A DNA stretch of 64,000 nt from Elusimicrobiota bacterium (GTDB lineage: Bacteria; Elusimicrobiota; Elusimicrobia; Elusimicrobiales; UBA9959): assembly GCA_016207645.1 (NCBI GenBank), contig JACQPH010000101.1, positions 1 through 64,000 of the forward strand, read 5' to 3'. Of this stretch, positions 26,192 to 34,285 are shown piece after piece (the first letter of the stretch is position 1; each line of letters opens with the position of its first letter). Below the pieces are notes generated by a model. The model was not told the DNA's origin. It made no database searches and was given only the letters and a program-made list of their open reading frames with translations. The position numbers were made by a program, and so were the translations under genes.

Positions 26192-26757
26192 TTTTTCTCC
26201 TGTAATTTTATCTTCCACGCCTGCAAAGCTATGATGGTCTTGGCGTCCATGACGGCGCCCTTCTTGAGAAGTCCCCAGGCCTTTTCGAAAGTCATGATCT
26301 CGACGTTGACGAACTCGTCCTCGTCGAGGTTCTGCCGCGCGCCGCCGCGCAGCCCGGAAGCGGTATAAATATGGAGCACTTCGCTGGAAAAAGCCGTGGT
26401 GGGCCAGAAAGAAATAAGCGGCTTGATGGAGGCCGCCGTATATCCCGTCTCTTCTTTTAATTCCGCCTTAACCCTCTTCAGCGGCTTGTCGGAAATAGAA
26501 TTCAGCTTCCCCGCAGGTATCTCCAGGGTCGCTTCCGCCACGGGATACCGGTACTGCCTGACAAAAACTATCCGCCCGTCGTCCAGCACCGGCAATACAG
26601 CTACCGCTCCGGGATGCGACATAAAAGCCCTAGTCGCCTTCCTCCCGTTCGGCAAAGTCACCGTATCCGCCCTGAAATCCACCGCCCCCGAATAAACCAC
26701 CCGCTTCTTATGGAACGTCTCTCTCAGTCCCGCATGCCCTCTAACTTTATTCACCAT
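26188..26757 (-). CDS. Nudix hydrolase, ADP-ribose pyrophosphatase-like
   Basis: The 189-residue protein resembles ADP-ribose/ADP-sugar pyrophosphatases: [20 protein letters not shown] then [18 protein letters not shown]. The Nudix helix is a variant ([14 protein letters not shown] then [10 protein letters not shown]). The catalytic EE-x-G is intact, but the usual REL arginine is alanine, the early glutamate is aspartate, and one residue is inserted. Activity is therefore likely but substrate uncertain. The ATG and an in-frame GTG one codon on are both possible; GAAGG lies immediately upstream. It is translationally coupled to transketolase. Confidence 0.85.
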   Translation of the reverse strand: MVNKVRGHAGLRETFHKKRVVYSGAVDFRADTVTLPNGRKATRAFMSHPGAVAVLPVLDDGRIVFVRQYRYPVAEATLEIPAGKLNSISDKPLKRVKAELKEETGYTAASIKPLISFWPTTAFSSEVLHIYTASGLRGGARQNLDEDEFVNVEIMTFEKAWGLLKKGAVMDAKTIIALQAWKIKLQEKK

Positions 26758-26972
26758 CCTTCAATTATATAATTTCCACAAAACCCCCCGCCTCAATAAA
26801 TCATCAATTTCCTGTTCGCCCGACGTCTGTCGCGGGCGACGGGGGGCGGAACGCAAATACATGTGGGGCAATATGACCCCCTATTACCTCGGTGGCTGAG
26901 AATGGAATTTGTGAATTGCGTGGTTTGGGATAATTTAGAGCACTACTAACCCTCCCCCTCTTTGAGGGAGGG
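26758..26972. other. Intergenic stretch without a convincing gene
   Basis: The 215 bases between the Nudix gene and the toxin gene hold a small hairpin (CGCCCG/CGGGCG near 26818-26842). There is also an inverted repeat AACCCTCC/GGAGGGTT at about 26949-26974, which reads as the PHPNPPSKRG spurious peptide on the minus strand. The latter is a common kind of dispersed intergenic repeat and could act as a weak terminator for the toxin operon's far side. It does not carry the terminal repeats of the R1-R6 family. Confidence 0.5.
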
Positions 26973-27743
26973 TTAGGGTGGGGGGCGCTTTCCAAAGAGC
27001 CTGAGCCGCCGGATGAGCTCCCCCAGGGGCGGAACCGGCTGCTTTTTTGCCAGGAGCATCAGGCCCTGGAGCAGGCTTCTGCGGAATTCTTCAAGCCGGG
27101 CATGGACAACCGCGGGAGTCTCGGCCGGGTCCAGGGCGAAGCCGCAGGCCTCGGAACGCAGTTGGGCGCCTGAGACGCTGATAATCAGGCTCTCGGGGTT
27201 AAGGCCGGCGTCAAGTTCGGCCCCGAGCGCGACCAGCCGCTCCAGGCTCATCCCAGGAACCTGCCCCAGGATCCAGATCAGGTCGTATAGATCCTTCTCC
27301 GCGCAGCGGCTCACCAGGGCGGCCGACTTCATCTTGAGAAGTGTCTCCAGATCCGCGACGATGACGCCATCAGGCAACTCCACGAAACGGCCTGCCCTGA
27401 AGAGAGCAGGATCCTCTACCACATCCACCGTGAAGAAGTGGCCCTTCAACCGGCATACAGCGCGGTAGTAGGGACCCGCATGGTTTTCAGTCTCGAACCC
27501 GGCGCCAATGCTTTTCAGTGAGCGGACAGCGAGGATCGCCGCCTCGTGACTCTGCCGGTCGCGCGCGAAGAGGTCCAGATCGTCGGATCTCCGGTGTCCG
27601 GCATAGAATCCGCTCAGCGCGGTTCCGCCGACCAGGGCGCACCCCGGGTTAGGCCGGTGGAACACCTGCCGGAGCGCCTCAAGGAGAGGGCCCGGCAGCG
27701 CCCGGTCCGCTAGATCCAGCCGAGGCGAGTTGCTGTTGCCCAC
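26973..27743 (-). CDS. AbiEii-type nucleotidyltransferase toxin
   Basis: The 256-residue protein is a minimal nucleotidyltransferase of the AbiEii/AbiGii (PF08843-type) group, whose members act as toxins by modifying tRNA or other RNA. Visible features are VGGTALSGFYAGHR (38-51), the metal-binding SDDLDLF with D55 and D57, and the downstream helix MKSAALVSRCAEKDLYDLIWIL with the family KD-YDL motif. Its ATG lies 34 bases inside the upstream regulator gene, so translation is probably coupled. The partner is an Xre-type regulator rather than a classical AbiEi winged-helix antitoxin. Function as an abortive-infection or plasmid-type addiction module is inferred from family. Confidence 0.85.
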   Translation of the reverse strand: MGNSNSPRLDLADRALPGPLLEALRQVFHRPNPGCALVGGTALSGFYAGHRRSDDLDLFARDRQSHEAAILAVRSLKSIGAGFETENHAGPYYRAVCRLKGHFFTVDVVEDPALFRAGRFVELPDGVIVADLETLLKMKSAALVSRCAEKDLYDLIWILGQVPGMSLERLVALGAELDAGLNPESLIISVSGAQLRSEACGFALDPAETPAVVHARLEEFRRSLLQGLMLLAKKQPVPPLGELIRRLRLFGKRPPP

Positions 27744-28189
27744 AGTTCCTCCAACTGCCGCCGGCGCACCGGCGGAAGGTACTTCTTGTATTGCGGAAAA
27801 CGGTCCCAGACAGCCCGCCCCAGCATACGGGCCGATAGGAAGAAGCCATAAACCTCCACCAGGCGCGCCACCGCCCGCCCCTCGCCGCGCACAAGCGCCG
27901 CCGCGAAGAGGCCCGCATCGGGGTAAAGCCGGTCCCAGAGAAGGCCGGCGCCCAGAGCGGCCCGCTGTTCCGGGGATTCCAGGCAGGGCAGCGGCAGAGA
28001 GAGTTCATCCATGCTGGCACCCAGCGCCTGGCTCAATCTTTGCAGGTGGCTGGCGCGGACATCGATCTCCGGGCGCCCCTGCCTGAACCAGCGGGAAACA
28101 GCCTGCCGTGATATCCCGGCCATTCTCGCCAAATCGCTCTGAGAGATTGCGCGGCTACCGGCAATAATTGAAATTGTGTTGATGTTCAT
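27710..28189 (-). CDS. Xre/Cro-type HTH antitoxin-like regulator of the AbiEii pair
   Basis: The 159-residue protein has a helix-turn-helix at 16-36 (SQSDLARMAGISRQAVSRWF), followed by the usual Xre helix RLSQALGASMDEL. A C-terminal ~90-residue alpha-helical part (LLWDRLYPDAGLFAAALVRG, then MLGRAVWDRFPQYKKYLPPV) is not a classical AbiEi domain; it probably binds the toxin. The ATG at 28189 directly follows the -10 element, with no ribosome site. An 8-base inverted repeat over the -35 is the natural operator for self-repression. The stop lies inside the toxin gene. Antitoxin role is inferred from gene order and overlap. Confidence 0.8.
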   Translation of the reverse strand: MNINTISIIAGSRAISQSDLARMAGISRQAVSRWFRQGRPEIDVRASHLQRLSQALGASMDELSLPLPCLESPEQRAALGAGLLWDRLYPDAGLFAAALVRGEGRAVARLVEVYGFFLSARMLGRAVWDRFPQYKKYLPPVRRRQLEELWATATRLGWI

Positions 28190-28196
28190 TGATAAT

Positions 28197-28225
28197 ATTA
28201 TACATCACAAAAACCAGTTTGTCAA
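28197..28225 (-). promoter_or_regulatory. Perfect consensus promoter (TTGACA-17-TATAAT) of the toxin-antitoxin operon
   Basis: On the minus strand TTGACA occupies 28225-28220 and TATAAT 28202-28197, with exactly 17 bases between. After TATAAT come only seven bases (ATTATCA) before ATG, so transcription should start at or next to the A of the start codon. The message is therefore leaderless. This is the only full consensus promoter seen in the window. Confidence 0.9.
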
Positions 28226-28239
28226 CTATAATTGACAAA
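28218..28239. promoter_or_regulatory. Palindromic operator overlapping the -35 box
   Basis: TTTGTCAA and TTGACAAA are perfect inverted repeats separated by CTATAA. One arm contains the TTGACA -35 hexamer, so a bound dimer of the HTH regulator would block RNA polymerase. A 10-base palindrome ATAATATTAT at 28192-28201 overlaps the -10 and could be a second, weaker site. Confidence 0.75.
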
Positions 28240-28270
28240 TCCTTGAAGTTTTACAAACAGATATACCAGC

Positions 28271-28286
28271 AAAATCCCCATCGGGG
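28271..28286 (-). terminator. Weak possible intrinsic terminator after the GHKL ATPase gene
   Basis: Reading the minus strand, CCCC-GAT-GGGG is followed by ATTTT. The stem is only four base pairs and it lies 40 bases past the stop, between the ATPase gene and the toxin-antitoxin promoter. Confidence 0.3.
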
Positions 28287-28325
28287 CCTTTCTGTCGCTT
28301 ATTAATGATGGACTAATAATTTTAC

Positions 28326-29798
28326 TTAAGGAACGCGGGTTTCCGGCCCTTCCCCCTCCGGCGCGGTGGAGAACGCATCCTTGAGAAGTTTGGACTGCCG
28401 TTCAAACGCCTGCCGGGCGTTCCTGGGATGGCTCATGAGGGCTATTTCCTGGGTTATCAGCCGGGAGACGTGCATTATATGTCGTTCCCTGTTTTCGGCT
28501 TCCCTGGCGAACAGCGGGTGGTCCCTGTTAATGTGTATGATCTCGCCTTCCGTGAAGGATTCCGGGGCGGAAGCGCCGAAATGGTCCATGATAAGCGCCA
28601 GCCCCTGCCTGCCTATCTTCAGTTTTTTCACCAGGGCGCTCGGCGTGACCTGCCGGAGCTTCGGCCTTTTCGCCCTTTTCTTCCCGGCGGCCGGTTTTGG
28701 GCGCTCCTCCGCCCCGCTCCCGGAGTGTCCGGCGCCCGCGGCTTCTTTTTTCCGCCTCTCGTCCGGGATAAAGCCGGCGGGGCACCACTCAAGGTTTTTC
28801 AGCAGGGCGCTCTGGATGTTGGCCATCACTTCCTTCAGCGCCCTTGAAACCCGCCTGTTCTCCTTTTCATCCCTGAGCGCCGCCAGCTCGTGCGCTATTC
28901 TTTCGCAGACCCGCTTCATGACCTGCGCGAAGGCCGCGTATTCCGCGTTGTCGGTTATGAAACTCGTCCTGTCGGAGGAGATCAGCAGAAAATCCGCGTG
29001 GACCTCCCCCGAGATCCTCGCTGTTTCGCCCCCGATCAGCTTTTCAAGTCCGAAAAGGTCCCGTTTGACGGTCACCTGCCTCACCCTGCATTCTATCCCC
29101 GCCGCCGCCGGGTCCGAATGCGTCCGCGGCGCTATCACGATCTCACCATGGACCACGCCGAAGGGCGTGCCTTCCAGGAACGGGATCCTGGCGCCCACCG
29201 CGAACCGCGGCTGGATCCTGCGGCCGTTCAGGAACACCGAGAATTCCGGGGCTTTAAGCGGCACGCTTTCCTGGAGCCGGCGCTCTACCGTTTCCGGATC
29301 GAAGGCCCTGCTCAGCTCGTGCAGCGTGATCCTGGTGCCGTCCGCCAGGGACGGCTCCGGGGCTTCTATCGTGAGGGGGAGCCGCCAGTGCTCCGCCGAC
29401 CGGTTCCATTCAGATTTGTCGAAGCTGACCGTGGCCGCGAACTCCCCTTTTTTCGTGAAGATCTCGAACCTGTTGCAGGCCGAAAGCGAAGAGAATTTCC
29501 CTATGCCGAACTCCCCTATCCTTTCCCGCTGGAATTTCGGGGTCTTTCGGTGCTGCTTCTTGAAGGTGGAGCCTATGGTGAAATACTGCTTCAGCCCCTC
29601 CCGGTCCATGCCGGAACCGTTGTCGGTTATGACGATCTTATCGGGCCCAAGGGACACACTCACCTCGGTGGCATCCGCGTCATAGGCGTTGTTGACAAGT
29701 TCTCGCACCAGCTCCACAGCCTCGCTGTAGAGCCTTTCACCGATGGTCACTATGTGGCTTTTCTCGATAGTGACCGGTATCGTCTCCGTTTTGTCCAT
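28326..29798 (-). CDS. Stand-alone GHKL (HSP90/MutL/histidine-kinase-like) ATPase
   Basis: The 490-residue protein has a complete Bergerat ATP-binding fold: N-box VRELVNNAYDAD (31-42), G1 box DNGSGM (59-64) and G2 box GEFGIGKFSS (95-104). A second domain follows (~120-330; KSEWNRSAEHWRLPL, DGTRITLHELSRAFDPETV) like the transducer domain of HSP90, MutL or MORC-type ATPases. A lysine- and alanine-rich linker comes next (~345-385; AGKKRAKRPKLRQVTP), then a helical tail. It has no kinase dimerisation or receiver domain and is not a mutL (no endonuclease or C-terminal MutL motifs) or htpG. It sits beside a toxin-antitoxin pair in a low-GC-interrupted patch, so a defence or stress role is possible but unproven. 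A TATAAT at 29821-29816 on the minus strand may drive it. Confidence 0.75.
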   Translation of the reverse strand: MDKTETIPVTIEKSHIVTIGERLYSEAVELVRELVNNAYDADATEVSVSLGPDKIVITDNGSGMDREGLKQYFTIGSTFKKQHRKTPKFQRERIGEFGIGKFSSLSACNRFEIFTKKGEFAATVSFDKSEWNRSAEHWRLPLTIEAPEPSLADGTRITLHELSRAFDPETVERRLQESVPLKAPEFSVFLNGRRIQPRFAVGARIPFLEGTPFGVVHGEIVIAPRTHSDPAAAGIECRVRQVTVKRDLFGLEKLIGGETARISGEVHADFLLISSDRTSFITDNAEYAAFAQVMKRVCERIAHELAALRDEKENRRVSRALKEVMANIQSALLKNLEWCPAGFIPDERRKKEAAGAGHSGSGAEERPKPAAGKKRAKRPKLRQVTPSALVKKLKIGRQGLALIMDHFGASAPESFTEGEIIHINRDHPLFAREAENRERHIMHVSRLITQEIALMSHPRNARQAFERQSKLLKDAFSTAPEGEGPETRVP

Positions 29799-29910
29799 AA
29801 TGGCTTATTGTGAATATTATATAATTTGCCGCAGGGGAACCCTACACGATCCGGCGACAGACCCCCTCCTCCTTCTCTCCGCAAAATTCCTTTAGTCCCC
29901 TGATTATTTA

Positions 29911-29916
29911 TATAAT
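29911..29916 (+). promoter_or_regulatory. -10 box TATAAT upstream of dnaE
   Basis: TATAAT lies in an AT-rich run 50 bases before the preferred dnaE ATG. The -35 region (TCCTTT) is weak. No ribosome-binding sequence precedes the ATG at 29967. Confidence 0.45.
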
Positions 29917-29966
29917 TAAAGCCGGCGGGTTTGTCTGAACGCCGGCGGTTTCGCTTTATTATATCG

Positions 29967-32900
29967 ATGCAACCTGGATTTATACATCTTCATAACCACT
30001 CCGAGTACTCGCTGCTTGACGGGATGCTGCGCCTTTCGGACGGGCACGGCAATCCCTCCGAGTTCCTCAAAGGCCTCGGCGCGCGGCCAGGCAACGCCCT
30101 CGCCATCACCGACCACGGCAACATGTACGGCGCCATGGAGTTCTACTTCATGGCCAACGCCGCCGGCCTCAAACCCATCATAGGCTGCGAATGCTACGTC
30201 ACCCGCGGCTCCCGCAAGGACCGCGACAAGAGCACCACCCGCCGCGACAACGGCCATATGACCGTCCTCGCGAAGAACGAGACCGGCTACCGCAACCTCA
30301 TGAAGATGGTCTCCGCCTCCTTCCTCGAAGGCTTCTACCACGACCCCAGGATCGACGCCGAGCTCCTCGCCAGGCACGCCGACGGCCTCGTCTGCCTCTC
30401 CGGCTGCCTCAAGTCCCACATCTCCAGGAACTGCGCCGAGAACCATCTCGACGAAGCCGCCAAGATGGCCATGGAGTACCAGGACATCCTCGGCAAAGGC
30501 AACTTCTACCTCGAGCTCATGGACCACACCATCCCGGAGGAAATAGCCGCCATGGCCGGCCTCGTCGAAATAGCCAAACGCACCGGCATCCCTCTCGTCG
30601 CCACCAACGATTGCCACTACCAGAAAAAAGAGGACTGGGAAGCCCACGAAGCCCATGTCTGCATCTCCACCGGCAAGACGCTGGACGACCCCGACCGGAT
30701 GAGGCAGACCCAGCACGAGCTTTACTACAAGTCCCCCGAAGAGATGATCAAGCTCTTCTCCCACACCCCCGAAGCCGTCAAGAACACCCTCGTCATCGCC
30801 GACATGTGCAATATCAAGATCGACACCAAGACGCTGCACCTGCCCGCTTTCGACATTCCCCAGCCGTACAAAGACAAGCACCCCGAAGGCGACGGCGACT
30901 ACTATTATCTTAAGGACCTCTGCGAAGAAGGCCTGAGGAAAAAAGTCCCCAATGCCGGCGAGGACTACCGCAAGCGCCTCGAATTCGAGCTCGACACCAT
31001 CAGGAAGATGGGCTTCTCCAGCTACTTCCTGATAGTTATGGATTTCATAAAGCACGGCCGCGGCATCGGCGTGCCCGTCGGCCCCGGCCGCGGCTCCGGC
31101 GCCGGCTCGCTGGTCGCCTACACCCTCGACATCACCCGCGTGGACCCGCTGCCCAATTCCCTGCTGTTCGAGCGCTTCCTCAACCCCGGCCGCAAGAGCA
31201 TGCCGGACCTCGACATCGATTTCTCCGACGACGGCCGCGAGAAGGTGGTGCAGTACGTCCGCGAGAAGTACGGCTCCAGCCGCGTCGCCAATATCATCAC
31301 CTACGGCACCATCAAGGCCAAGAGCGCCGTGCGCGACGTCGGCCGCGTGATGAGCATCCCGCTCGCCGAGATCAACGCCATCGCCAAGCTGGTCCCCGCC
31401 GAGCTCGGCACCACCCTCTACAAGGCCCTCAACGAGGTCAACGAGCTGAAAGAATACCAGCGCGACCCCAAGCTCAAAAAGATGTTCGAGATAGCGATGA
31501 AGGTGGAGGGCCTGCGCCGCCAGACAGGCGTGCACGCCGCCGGCGTCGTGATCTCCAGGGACGACGTCACCGACTACGTCCCGCTGGCCAACCGCAACAA
31601 CAAGGACGTCATCACCACCCAGTACGACGGCAACATGCTCGGCGCCCTCGGCATGCTCAAGGTGGACTTCCTCGGCCTGCGCACCCTCACCATCATCGAG
31701 ACCGCCTCCGAGTTCATCCGCAAGCTGCCCGGCCAGGAAAATTTCGACATCTACTCGGTCCCGATGGACGACAAGAAGTCCTTCGACCTGCTCTGCGAGG
31801 GCAAGACCACCGGCGTGTTCCAGCTGGAAAGCGACGGCATGAAGAAGCTGGTGAAGGGCCTCAAGCCCACCGCCTTCAGCGACATCGCCGCCCTGGTCGC
31901 CCTGTACCGCCCCGGCCCCATCGAGAGCGGCATGCTGGAGATGTTCGTGGACCGCAAGCACGGCCGCAAGAAGATCACCTACGACCACCCGCTGCTCGAG
32001 CCCATCCTGAAGGACACCTACGGCACGATGGTGTACCAGGAACAGGTGATGGAAATTTCGAAGAAGCTGGCCGACTTCACGCCCAGCGAGGCCGACGATT
32101 TCCGCAAGGCCATGGGCAAGAAGAAGCTCGACGTCATGGAGAAGCTGCGCGTCAAGTTCGTGGAGCAGTCCAGGAAGTACCACGACATCTCCAACAAGCT
32201 CTCCAGCAAGATCTTCGACGATATGGCGAAGTTCGCCGGCTACGGCTTCAATAAGTCCCACTCGGTGGCCTACGCGCTGATCGCCTACCATACCGCCTGG
32301 CTGAAGGCCAATTACCCGGTTGAGTTCATGGCCGCGCTGCTGACCAGCGAGATAGGCAAGAGCGCCGTCAACTCCGAGGAGAAGGAGAACAAGCTGGTCA
32401 CCTATATCGGCGAGGCCCAGGACATGGAGATCCAGATCCTGGGCCCGAGCGTGAACCGCTCCCGGAAGAAATTTTCGATAGAGGAAGTCCAGGGCAAGCC
32501 CGCCATCCGCTTCGCGCTGACCGCCGTGAAGAACGTGGGGGAGGGCGTGGTGGAGACCCTGGTGGCCGAGCGGGAAAGGAACGGTCCTTACCGCTCCTTC
32601 GAGGAATTCACGCTGCGCGCCGACTCCAAGCAGCTCAACAAGCGCGTCGTGGAGTCGCTGGCCAAGGGCGGGGCTTTCGACGGCTTCTACCCGGCCGGGA
32701 AGCCGGAGCTCTCCCGCACGAAGGCCATGGAGGCGGTAGAGGCCTTCTGCGGCGGCAAGATAGCCGATATCAACCAGGCCCTGCTCTTCGGCGAGGAAAA
32801 AAAGGGCCCCGCCGTGATGAGCGAGCACGCGCTGCTCAAGAACGAGCGCGAGGTGCTGGGTTTTTATTTCTCCGGGCACCCGCTGAACAGCTACCGGCGG

Positions 32901-33479
32901 CACCTGAGCATGGTGTCCAACGCGCAGGCTGACAAGGTCCTGGCGGGCGGCTTCGCCGAGGGCGCCATGGTGCGCGTGGCCGGGATAGTGGCGCAGTTCA
33001 AGAATATGCAGAGCAAGAAGACCGGGGAAACCTGGGCTAAATTCGAGGTGGAGGATCTGACCGGGAACGTCGAGGTATGCCTGTTCTCGAAGAAGTACAG
33101 GATGTACGGCTCCCAGCTCGGTCCGAACAAGGTGGTGGTGGTGACCGGCAAGGTGCAGAAATCCGATTTCGGCGAGCAGAACTACGAGCTGATCGCCGAG
33201 GAGGCCTACCCGCTGTTCGAGGCCATGAACAAATGGGCCCGCGGCCTGGTGGTCAATTTGCCGGAGGGCATCCTTTTCGACGAGAAGCAGCTGCACGAGC
33301 TGAAGTCGGCCATAGGCAAAAGCCACGGCTTGTGCCCGGTTTATTTCCAGGTGAACGCCAGGGGGCGGGGCACCTACATGATAGAGACCACGGAGCGGGT
33401 GGCGCTGAGCGACGCGCTGCTGCACGATATCGAACGGCTCCTGGGGGACAAGACCTGGAAAGTGGAAAGCGGATCCTGA
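29967..33479 (+). CDS. dnaE: DNA polymerase III alpha subunit
   Basis: The 1170-residue replicative polymerase begins with the PHP domain (FIHLHNHSEYSLLDG, then ALAITDHGNMYG). The family-C catalytic centre follows: [14 protein letters not shown] and PDLDIDFSDDGR, whose aspartates bind metal. Next come the tandem HhH region and a C-terminal OB fold (VAGIVAQFKNMQSKKTGETW). Length is normal for DnaE1. The ATG giving MQPGFIHLH is preferred; a TTG 36 bases upstream is also in frame. Leucine codons in bases ~30060-31010 are nearly all CTC, whereas the last third and neighbouring genes use mainly CTG, an unexplained internal shift. It is followed 29 bases later by an unrelated barrel gene with its own ribosome site. 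Confidence 0.96.
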   Translation: MQPGFIHLHNHSEYSLLDGMLRLSDGHGNPSEFLKGLGARPGNALAITDHGNMYGAMEFYFMANAAGLKPIIGCECYVTRGSRKDRDKSTTRRDNGHMTVLAKNETGYRNLMKMVSASFLEGFYHDPRIDAELLARHADGLVCLSGCLKSHISRNCAENHLDEAAKMAMEYQDILGKGNFYLELMDHTIPEEIAAMAGLVEIAKRTGIPLVATNDCHYQKKEDWEAHEAHVCISTGKTLDDPDRMRQTQHELYYKSPEEMIKLFSHTPEAVKNTLVIADMCNIKIDTKTLHLPAFDIPQPYKDKHPEGDGDYYYLKDLCEEGLRKKVPNAGEDYRKRLEFELDTIRKMGFSSYFLIVMDFIKHGRGIGVPVGPGRGSGAGSLVAYTLDITRVDPLPNSLLFERFLNPGRKSMPDLDIDFSDDGREKVVQYVREKYGSSRVANIITYGTIKAKSAVRDVGRVMSIPLAEINAIAKLVPAELGTTLYKALNEVNELKEYQRDPKLKKMFEIAMKVEGLRRQTGVHAAGVVISRDDVTDYVPLANRNNKDVITTQYDGNMLGALGMLKVDFLGLRTLTIIETASEFIRKLPGQENFDIYSVPMDDKKSFDLLCEGKTTGVFQLESDGMKKLVKGLKPTAFSDIAALVALYRPGPIESGMLEMFVDRKHGRKKITYDHPLLEPILKDTYGTMVYQEQVMEISKKLADFTPSEADDFRKAMGKKKLDVMEKLRVKFVEQSRKYHDISNKLSSKIFDDMAKFAGYGFNKSHSVAYALIAYHTAWLKANYPVEFMAALLTSEIGKSAVNSEEKENKLVTYIGEAQDMEIQILGPSVNRSRKKFSIEEVQGKPAIRFALTAVKNVGEGVVETLVAERERNGPYRSFEEFTLRADSKQLNKRVVESLAKGGAFDGFYPAGKPELSRTKAMEAVEAFCGGKIADINQALLFGEEKKGPAVMSEHALLKNEREVLGFYFSGHPLNSYRRHLSMVSNAQADKVLAGGFAEGAMVRVAGIVAQFKNMQSKKTGETWAKFEVEDLTGNVEVCLFSKKYRMYGSQLGPNKVVVVTGKVQKSDFGEQNYELIAEEAYPLFEAMNKWARGLVVNLPEGILFDEKQLHELKSAIGKSHGLCPVYFQVNARGRGTYMIETTERVALSDALLHDIERLLGDKTWKVESGS

Positions 33480-33508
33480 CGCCTACGAATAAATATAAGG
33501 AAGGACTG

Positions 33509-34255
33509 ATGAAAAAACTTAATTCCGTGCTCGCGCTGCTGCTGCTGGCCGCGGTTCCCGCCCCGGCGAAAGACAAGGAGAAAGGCGAGTCCGTTGTCAT
33601 CCCCGACGTGGAAATGATCGACGTGCCGACCGCCGGCATCCTCGACTATTACGGCTTTATGGTCAAGACCCGCTTCTATTCCGGCGGCGGCGTGCTGGGC
33701 GGGCTGAACTTCGGCGTGCAGGAGCGCCTGAACCTCGGGGCCTCGATGTCGGTGGATCGCCTGGTCGGTTCCGATTCCCCGATAAAGATGCGGCGCCCCG
33801 AGATCCAGGTCAAGTTCCGCTTCTTCGACGGCGGCTATTACATACCGGCGGCCGCCGTAGGTTACGACGGGCAGGGCTACTACTACGATCCGGCCGACAA
33901 GAAATACCTGGAGAAGGGCAAAGGCCTCTACCTGGTCGGCTCCAAGGAAATAGGCCTGGCCGGCCTCGCCCTGCACGGAGGCTTCAACGTGCCGGACTTC
34001 GACAATAACTACCTTTTCGGCTTCCTCGGCCTGAACTACACCCTGGAGGACAAGATAGCCTTCATGCTGGAGTACGACAGCCTGTTCCACAGCGACGACC
34101 CGGCCAGGTTCAACGCCGGCATCCGCCTCTACGTCACCCCCTACTTCCAGCTGGACATGGGCGTGCGCGAGATAGGCCGCAACGGCGCCTTCGACAACGG
34201 CGCGAAGCGCAAGGCCGAGCGCATGGTGCAGATGCGGTACAATACGAGCTTTTAA
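33509..34255 (+). CDS. Predicted outer-membrane beta-barrel protein
   Basis: The start at 33509 follows AAGGAAGGA at good spacing and gives a signal peptide (MKKLNSVLALLLLAAVPAPA). The 248-residue product then alternates short strands: GFMVKTRFYSGGGVLGGLNFG, LNLGASMSVDRLVG, IQVKFRFFDGGYYIPAAAVG, LALHGGFNVPDF, LFGFLGLNYTLEDKIAFMLE and FNAGIRLYVTPYFQLDMGV. The pattern is that of a small outer-membrane barrel. The C-terminal residue is phenylalanine (MRYNTSF), a usual insertion signal. No specific family was recognised. The longer frame running upstream to 33077 is an alternative reading of dnaE and is not supported. Confidence 0.8.
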   Translation: MKKLNSVLALLLLAAVPAPAKDKEKGESVVIPDVEMIDVPTAGILDYYGFMVKTRFYSGGGVLGGLNFGVQERLNLGASMSVDRLVGSDSPIKMRRPEIQVKFRFFDGGYYIPAAAVGYDGQGYYYDPADKKYLEKGKGLYLVGSKEIGLAGLALHGGFNVPDFDNNYLFGFLGLNYTLEDKIAFMLEYDSLFHSDDPARFNAGIRLYVTPYFQLDMGVREIGRNGAFDNGAKRKAERMVQMRYNTSF

Positions 34256-34285
34256 AGGATGAGGCGGTAATTCAAGGAGAAATTT

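Noticed and set aside
26804-26995. Small ORF with APHPNPPSKRG
   Set aside because: This peptide is a known type of artefact from dispersed intergenic repeats; no ribosome site or homology-like pattern.
26973-29798. Prophage or integrated plasmid remnant
   Set aside because: No integrase, phage structural gene, attachment repeat or tRNA target was found.
29916-33425. 1169-codon open frame antisense to dnaE
   Set aside because: dnaE has every expected motif on the plus strand. The antisense frame is low-complexity in Val, Leu, Gly and His, typical of a GC-rich shadow.
33077-33508. Upstream extension of the beta-barrel gene
   Set aside because: It overlaps dnaE in another frame; the ATG at 33509 has a strong ribosome site and a signal peptide.
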